DNA from: CAIWHR01 sp035541655
Lineage (GTDB): Bacteria > Pseudomonadota > Gammaproteobacteria > Burkholderiales > Casimicrobiaceae
DNA length: 64,000 nucleotides
Assembly: GCA_035541655.1 (NCBI GenBank)
Contig: DATKMY010000155.1
Location: 1-64,000, forward strand
Direction: 5' to 3'
This document shows, in pieces, positions 60,065 to 64,000 of this stretch. The notes beneath the pieces are model-generated. The model did no database searches, had not been told where the DNA came from, and saw only the letters and a list, made by a program, of their open reading frames with translations. The position numbers and the translations under genes were made by a program. Within the stretch, counting starts at the first letter, position 1. Every line of letters begins with the position of its first letter.

Positions 60065-61225
60065 TCAGCGTTCGTCGCCGACGAGCCCCGCCGCGCGGTG
60101 GAATCCCGTGTTCGCAGCCGGGACGCCACAATAAATCGCGGCGATCAGCAGCACTTCCTTCAGCTCGGACTCGGAGAGCTCCGCGGCGAGACCGGCCTTG
60201 ACGTGCATGTCGAACTCCTCCCAGCGCGCTTGCGCGATCAGCATCGCGAGCACGAGGAGCCGGCGTGTGCGGTCGTCGAGCACATTGCGCGTCCAGATCT
60301 CTCCCCATGCGTAGCGGGTGATCAGATCCTGGAACTCGGCATTGAACGGGGTCACCTGCTTGATGCGCGCGTCGACGTAGCTCGCCCCGAGGACCTCGCG
60401 GCGGCGGGCGAGGCCGACGGCGTAGCGGTCGCGCTCGGTCACGGGCGCCCCGCCCGCCAGAAATTCGAGGGCCGCGTGGGTGAACACGCCCGTGGCTTCG
60501 GGGAGCGGGATGTGGGCCGAGATCAGCTCGACGCAGCGGGCGCCGGGAATCGCCGCAGCGATTGCCGTCCCCATCTCCTTCGGCGTCGCGACGTCGCGGG
60601 CGCCGGTGATCACCAGCGTGGGCACGCGGATCGACGCCAGCTCAGGCGTGAGGTCCATGTCCCGAATCGCCGCGCAGCAGCCGATGTAGCCGCCGGGATC
60701 CGCTGCGAGAAACGCCGCGCGCGCGCTCGCAAAGCTCGCGTCTGCGAGGGCGAGGTAGCGCGGCGTGAACCAGCGCTGAAGAACGGTGTCGACGATCGCC
60801 TCGATCCCGCCGGCGCGGATCCTGGCGATCCGCTCGGCCCAGGCCGTCGCCGACATCTTCGCGGAGGTGTTCGACAGGACCAGCTTCTCGACGCGATCGC
60901 CCGCGTGAATGCCCAGCCACATTCCCACCATGCCACCGAGCGAGATACCCGCGTAGCTGAAGCGTCGCGCACCGGCGGCGTCGGCCACGGCCAGCGCGTC
61001 GCCTGCAAGATCGGCGAGCGTGTATTCGCCGGCGGGCGCCTCGGAGGCGCCGTGCCCGCGCCAGTCGAACGACAACACGCGAAACCGCTTCGTGAGCGCC
61101 GGGAGCGCGGGCACCCAGAGCGCGTGCTCGGTTCCGAGCGAGTTCCCGAGCAGGAGCGGCGGCAACGCGGGGTCGCCGTCGCTGCGCCAATAGAGACGCG
61201 CACCGTCGCGAGTGACAAGAGGCAC
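60065..61225 (-). CDS. Bifunctional 3-oxoadipate enol-lactonase/4-carboxymuconolactone decarboxylase PcaDC
   Basis: A 386-residue fusion. Residues 1-255 are an alpha/beta hydrolase with nucleophile elbow GISLGGMVG, the enol-lactonase PcaD part. From about 262 it is a carboxymuconolactone decarboxylase with YAWGEIWTR, HVKAGLAAELSESELKEVLL and GVPAANTGFH. The enzyme performs two consecutive steps of protocatechuate degradation, ending at 3-oxoadipate. The start is a GTG at 61225 after GGAGG (10-nt spacing); no ATG fits. No other pca genes are in the window. Confidence 0.9.
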   Translation of the reverse strand: MPLVTRDGARLYWRSDGDPALPPLLLGNSLGTEHALWVPALPALTKRFRVLSFDWRGHGASEAPAGEYTLADLAGDALAVADAAGARRFSYAGISLGGMVGMWLGIHAGDRVEKLVLSNTSAKMSATAWAERIARIRAGGIEAIVDTVLQRWFTPRYLALADASFASARAAFLAADPGGYIGCCAAIRDMDLTPELASIRVPTLVITGARDVATPKEMGTAIAAAIPGARCVELISAHIPLPEATGVFTHAALEFLAGGAPVTERDRYAVGLARRREVLGASYVDARIKQVTPFNAEFQDLITRYAWGEIWTRNVLDDRTRRLLVLAMLIAQARWEEFDMHVKAGLAAELSESELKEVLLIAAIYCGVPAANTGFHRAAGLVGDER

Positions 61226-61317
61226 GATTGCGGTTCCTCCCTGCGCCGATTGTCGATCATTTCCACCCGCCCCGCCATCGCGTGCGCCGGCGGGGATGCG
61301 AGCCCCGATCGGCAGCG

Positions 61318-61323
61318 TACAAT
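61318..61323 (+). promoter_or_regulatory. -10 box upstream of the SDR gene
   Basis: TACAAT, about 61 bp before the SDR ATG, within the divergent region shared with PcaDC. No clear -35 at 16-18 bp upstream. Confidence 0.4.
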
Positions 61324-61384
61324 CTCGCCGGTTCGCCGGGCCGGGAAGCGAGCCGTCGAACAGGCTAAGAGGAGCGCGGGGCAA

Positions 61385-62140
61385 ATGAGCGGACGACTGC
61401 AGGGCAAGATCGCGCTGATCACCGCGGCCGGACAGGGGATAGGCTACGCGACCGCACTGGCGATGGCGGCCGAAGGGGCACAGGTCCACGCGACCGACGT
61501 CAATCCGAAGCTCGTGGAGAAGTTCGCCGGCGTGAGCGGCATCACGGCGAGCGTTCTCGACGTTCTCGACGATGCTGCGATCGGGAAGCTCGCGGGAGGC
61601 CTGCCGCCGCTCGACATCCTCTTCAACTGCGCAGGCTACGTCCATCACGGGACGATCCTCGAATGCGCGCCGAAAGACTGGGAGTTCAGCTTCAACCTGA
61701 ACGTGCGCGCGATGTACGTGACGATCAGGGCCGCGCTGCCGAAGATGCTCGACAAGTACGCGCGGACGGGCCGCGGCTCGTCGATCGTCAACATGGCGTC
61801 GATCGCATCGAGCGTCAGAGGGCTGCCCAACCGCTTCGTGTACGGCGCTTCCAAGGCGGCCGTCATCGGCCTCACGAAGTCGATCGCCGCCGACTTCGTG
61901 ACGAAGGGCATCCGCTGCAACGCGATCGGACCCGGGACCGTCGACACGCCCTCGCTCGCGGAGCGCATCAGCGCGTTCCCCGATCCCGTCGAAGCGCGCA
62001 AGATGTTTATCGCCCGCCAGCCGATGGGGCGTCTCGCGAGGGCCGAGGAGATCGCGCCTCTGGTGGTCTTCCTCGCGTCCGACGAAGCTGCGTTCGTCAC
62101 CGGTAACATGTATTCGTGCGACGGCGGGATGACGATTTGA
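61385..62140 (+). CDS. SDR-family oxidoreductase, 2-keto-3-deoxy-sugar-acid dehydrogenase-like
   Basis: A 251-residue classical SDR. Cofactor loop ITAAGQGIGYA (residues 12-22), NCAGYVHHG, catalytic Ser in NMASIASS and the Tyr/Lys pair in VYGASKAAV. The last residues CDGGMTI are typical. It resembles 2-keto-3-deoxy-L-fuconate/rhamnonate dehydrogenases, which make a 2,4-diketo acid for the FAH-type hydrolase that follows. Start ATG 61385 after AAGAGGAG. Substrate assignment is by context and similarity only. Confidence 0.85.
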   Translation: MSGRLQGKIALITAAGQGIGYATALAMAAEGAQVHATDVNPKLVEKFAGVSGITASVLDVLDDAAIGKLAGGLPPLDILFNCAGYVHHGTILECAPKDWEFSFNLNVRAMYVTIRAALPKMLDKYARTGRGSSIVNMASIASSVRGLPNRFVYGASKAAVIGLTKSIAADFVTKGIRCNAIGPGTVDTPSLAERISAFPDPVEARKMFIARQPMGRLARAEEIAPLVVFLASDEAAFVTGNMYSCDGGMTI

Positions 62141-62260
62141 AAGCCGGACGAGTGCTTCGGATAACGACCGCTGGCTGCGTTGCTGCACCTTGCCACCGGC
62201 CGCTCTCCTCGCCTTCCATCCGGCTTTCTCGCTTTCCACTTCCAACAGAAGGAGACTGAA

Positions 62261-63118
62261 TTGAAACTGGTACGTTACGGTCCCGCAGGCAAGGAGAAGC
62301 CCGGCCTCATCGACGCCGAGGGCAAGCTACGCGACCTCTCGCGCAAGGTGGGCGACATCGACGGCGCCGCGCTCGCGCCCGCCAGGCTGAGGGAGCTCGC
62401 GAAGCTCGACGCGAAGAAGCTGCCGCTGGTGAAGGGCCGCCCGCGCCTCGGCCCCTGTGTGGCGACCCCGTCGAAATTCGTCGCGATCGGACTCAACTAT
62501 ACCGATCACGCGAAGGAGACCGGCTCGCCGATTCCGGAGCACCCGGTGGTGTTCTTCAAGTCGACGACCTGCATCGTCGGACCCAACGACAACGTGATGA
62601 TCCCGAAGGATTCGACGCAGCTCGACTGGGAGGTCGAGCTCGGACTGGTCATCGGCCGCACGGCGCGCCACGTTTCCGTCGCCGACGCGCTCAAGTACGT
62701 CGCGGGCTATTGCATCGTCAACGACGTCTCCGAGCGCGACTTCCAGCTCAAGAAGAGCGCGAGCCAGTGGAACAAGGGCAAGGGCTGCGACACGTTCGGC
62801 CCGATCGGGCCGTGGCTCGTCACGACCGACGAGATCCGCGACCCGCAGAATCTCGACCTGTGGCTCGATGTCAATGGCGAGCGCAGGCAGACCGGCAACA
62901 CGCGCACGATGATCTTCGGCGTCGCGTCCGTGGTCGCCGACGTCTCGAAGTACATGACGCTCCTTCCCGGCGACGTGATCACGACCGGGACGCCCCCGGG
63001 CGTGGGCATGGGGATGAAGCCGCAGACGTGGCTCAAGGCAGGCGACGTGATGACGCTGGGCGTCAGCGGCCTGGGCGAGCAGAAGCAGAAGGTCGTTCCG
63101 TTCAGGGCCGGCCGCTGA
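62261..63118 (+). CDS. Fumarylacetoacetate-hydrolase-family protein, diketo-sugar-acid hydrolase type
   Basis: A 285-residue FAH-fold metal-dependent hydrolase. Substrate and metal signatures are IGLNYTDHAKETG, the ligand-bearing DWEVELGLVIG, VNDVSERDFQ and TGTPPGVGMG. Start is TTG 62261 after GAAGGAG; the codon after it begins KLVRYGPAGKEKPG, the usual N-terminus. Members cleave 2,4-diketo-3-deoxy acids to pyruvate and a hydroxy acid, fitting the SDR 120 bp upstream. Facing arms AAAGCCGGA (62140-62148) and TCCGGCTTT (62219-62227) in the gap could form a long hairpin. Confidence 0.9.
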   Translation: MKLVRYGPAGKEKPGLIDAEGKLRDLSRKVGDIDGAALAPARLRELAKLDAKKLPLVKGRPRLGPCVATPSKFVAIGLNYTDHAKETGSPIPEHPVVFFKSTTCIVGPNDNVMIPKDSTQLDWEVELGLVIGRTARHVSVADALKYVAGYCIVNDVSERDFQLKKSASQWNKGKGCDTFGPIGPWLVTTDEIRDPQNLDLWLDVNGERRQTGNTRTMIFGVASVVADVSKYMTLLPGDVITTGTPPGVGMGMKPQTWLKAGDVMTLGVSGLGEQKQKVVPFRAGR

Positions 63119-63153
63119 CGAAAGCGCTTCCCGGGCGGCTGCAGGCGCGAGCG

Positions 63154-64000
63154 ATGGGTCCCGATACCGCGAACCGCACTGAGGTTCTCTTTCCGGAGAT
63201 CGACCCCTTTGCGACGGGCCGGCTCGCCGTGGACGCCAGACACGCGCTGTACTGGGAGACGTGCGGCAATCCCGACGGCGTGCCGGTCGTCTTCCTGCAC
63301 GGTGGCCCGGGCGGCGCGTCGCTGCCGCATCACCGGCGCTACTACGATCCGTCGTTCTGGCGGATCGTGCTCTTCGACCAGCGGGGCGCAGGACGCTCGA
63401 CGCCGCCCGCGGACTTGACCGACAACACGACGCAGCATCTCGTCGCCGACGTCGAGCGCCTACGCGAGCATCTGCGTATCGACAAGTGGCTGCTCTTCGG
63501 CGGATCGTGGGGATCCACTCTCGCGCTCGCATACGCGCAAGCCCATCCCGAGCGCTGCCGCGGTCTCGTGCTGCGCGGAATCTTCCTCGCGCGTCCCTCG
63601 GAGCTCGACTGGTTCATGCACGGGATGCGCATCGTGTTTCCCGAGGCATGGCGCGCGTTCGTCGAATTCCTTCCGGCCAACGAGCGCGCCGACATCCTCG
63701 CGAGCTACTATCGCCGGCTCACCCATGCCGATCCTGCCGTGCACATGCCGGCAGCGCTCGCGTGGGACCGCTACGAAGGCTCGTGCTCGAAGCTCCTGCC
63801 ACCCGCCGACCCGATGCCGAGCTTCGACAGCGACGCCTCCACGCTCGCGATCGCGCGGATCGAGGCGCACTACTTCGTCCATCGCGCGTTCCTCGGCGAC
63901 GACCAGCTGCTCGCGAACCTGTTCCGCATCCGCCACCTGCCCTGCACGATCGTCCAGGGACGCTACGACATCATCTGTCCGCCGGTGACCGCCGACACGC
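63154..64000 (+). CDS. Prolyl aminopeptidase, partial (runs off window)
   Basis: The first 282 codons of a proline iminopeptidase, an alpha/beta hydrolase that removes N-terminal proline from peptides. HGGPGGASLPHH carries the oxyanion region, DQRGAGRST is the family signature after it, and the nucleophile lies in FGGSWGSTLALAYAQAHP. The frame is open to the right edge at 64000. ATG 63154 gives MGPDTANRTEVLFPE; it starts 35 bp after the FAH-type gene and may be cotranscribed. Stop not seen. Confidence 0.92.
   Translation, partial: MGPDTANRTEVLFPEIDPFATGRLAVDARHALYWETCGNPDGVPVVFLHGGPGGASLPHHRRYYDPSFWRIVLFDQRGAGRSTPPADLTDNTTQHLVADVERLREHLRIDKWLLFGGSWGSTLALAYAQAHPERCRGLVLRGIFLARPSELDWFMHGMRIVFPEAWRAFVEFLPANERADILASYYRRLTHADPAVHMPAALAWDRYEGSCSKLLPPADPMPSFDSDASTLAIARIEAHYFVHRAFLGDDQLLANLFRIRHLPCTIVQGRYDIICPPVTADT

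Overview
The window is high-GC, densely coded DNA from a heterotrophic betaproteobacterium, probably Burkholderiales-like. This rests on gene content: the leuS-lptE-holA neighbourhood, a 3-hydroxybutyrate oligomer hydrolase (polyhydroxybutyrate metabolism), a Bug-type tricarboxylate transporter, FabI, HslU and many orphan substrate-binding proteins. No species can be named from the sequence. I see no rRNA, tRNA, CRISPR array, insertion sequence or phage gene. No stretch longer than about 300 bases lacks a gene; the longest are 59772-60064 (293 bp), 3785-4042 (258 bp) and 37056-37309 (254 bp).

Layout. 1-8.4 kb: end of an Hsp20 gene, a FAD oxidoreductase, fabI, a coupled pair of SodC-like lipoproteins, the oligomer hydrolase, hslU without hslV, and a carrier. 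8.5-14.4 kb, minus strand: a cytochrome c/P460 fusion, a tightly overlapped DoxX-like/DUF3419/SRPBCC operon, and a redoxin with a DsbD-type electron transporter. 14.4-21.1 kb: a GDT1-type manganese exporter with a structured leader, then leuS-lptE and, after an insertion of two accessory genes, holA. 21.2-32.5 kb: housekeeping and accessory enzymes (phosphoesterase, rsmE, GNAT, hydrolases, metY, osmC, radical SAM, EamA exporter, RraA with a small SAF protein, heme-binding barrel protein).

32.6-40.6 kb: a large FAD/Fe-S dehydrogenase diverges from an alanine/serine-glyoxylate aminotransferase, which fits glycolate-glyoxylate-glycine conversion. Next comes the least ordinary part of the window: a membrane diiron desaturase convergent with a stand-alone carrier protein and a stand-alone amino-acid adenylating enzyme. 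Just beyond it is a short relic resembling part of the aminotransferase gene. 40.6-46.8 kb: a TctCBA uptake system, an enoyl-CoA hydratase/CoA-transferase pair and a small cytochrome c. 46.8-51.9 kb: a LysR regulator divergent from azoR-pirin, then a Rieske oxygenase with a DUF1345 membrane protein.

51.5-63.1 kb: a carbohydrate or sugar-acid locus. Reading leftward from a GntR/FadR-family regulator it encodes a zinc alcohol dehydrogenase, an altronate-dehydratase-family enzyme and a complete ABC importer. A putative operator (TGGTATTACCA) lies upstream of the regulator. On the other strand, beyond an orphan PcaDC fusion gene, an SDR and a fumarylacetoacetate-hydrolase-family gene could complete a non-phosphorylating route that oxidises, dehydrates, re-oxidises and cleaves the sugar acid. 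The window ends inside a prolyl aminopeptidase gene.
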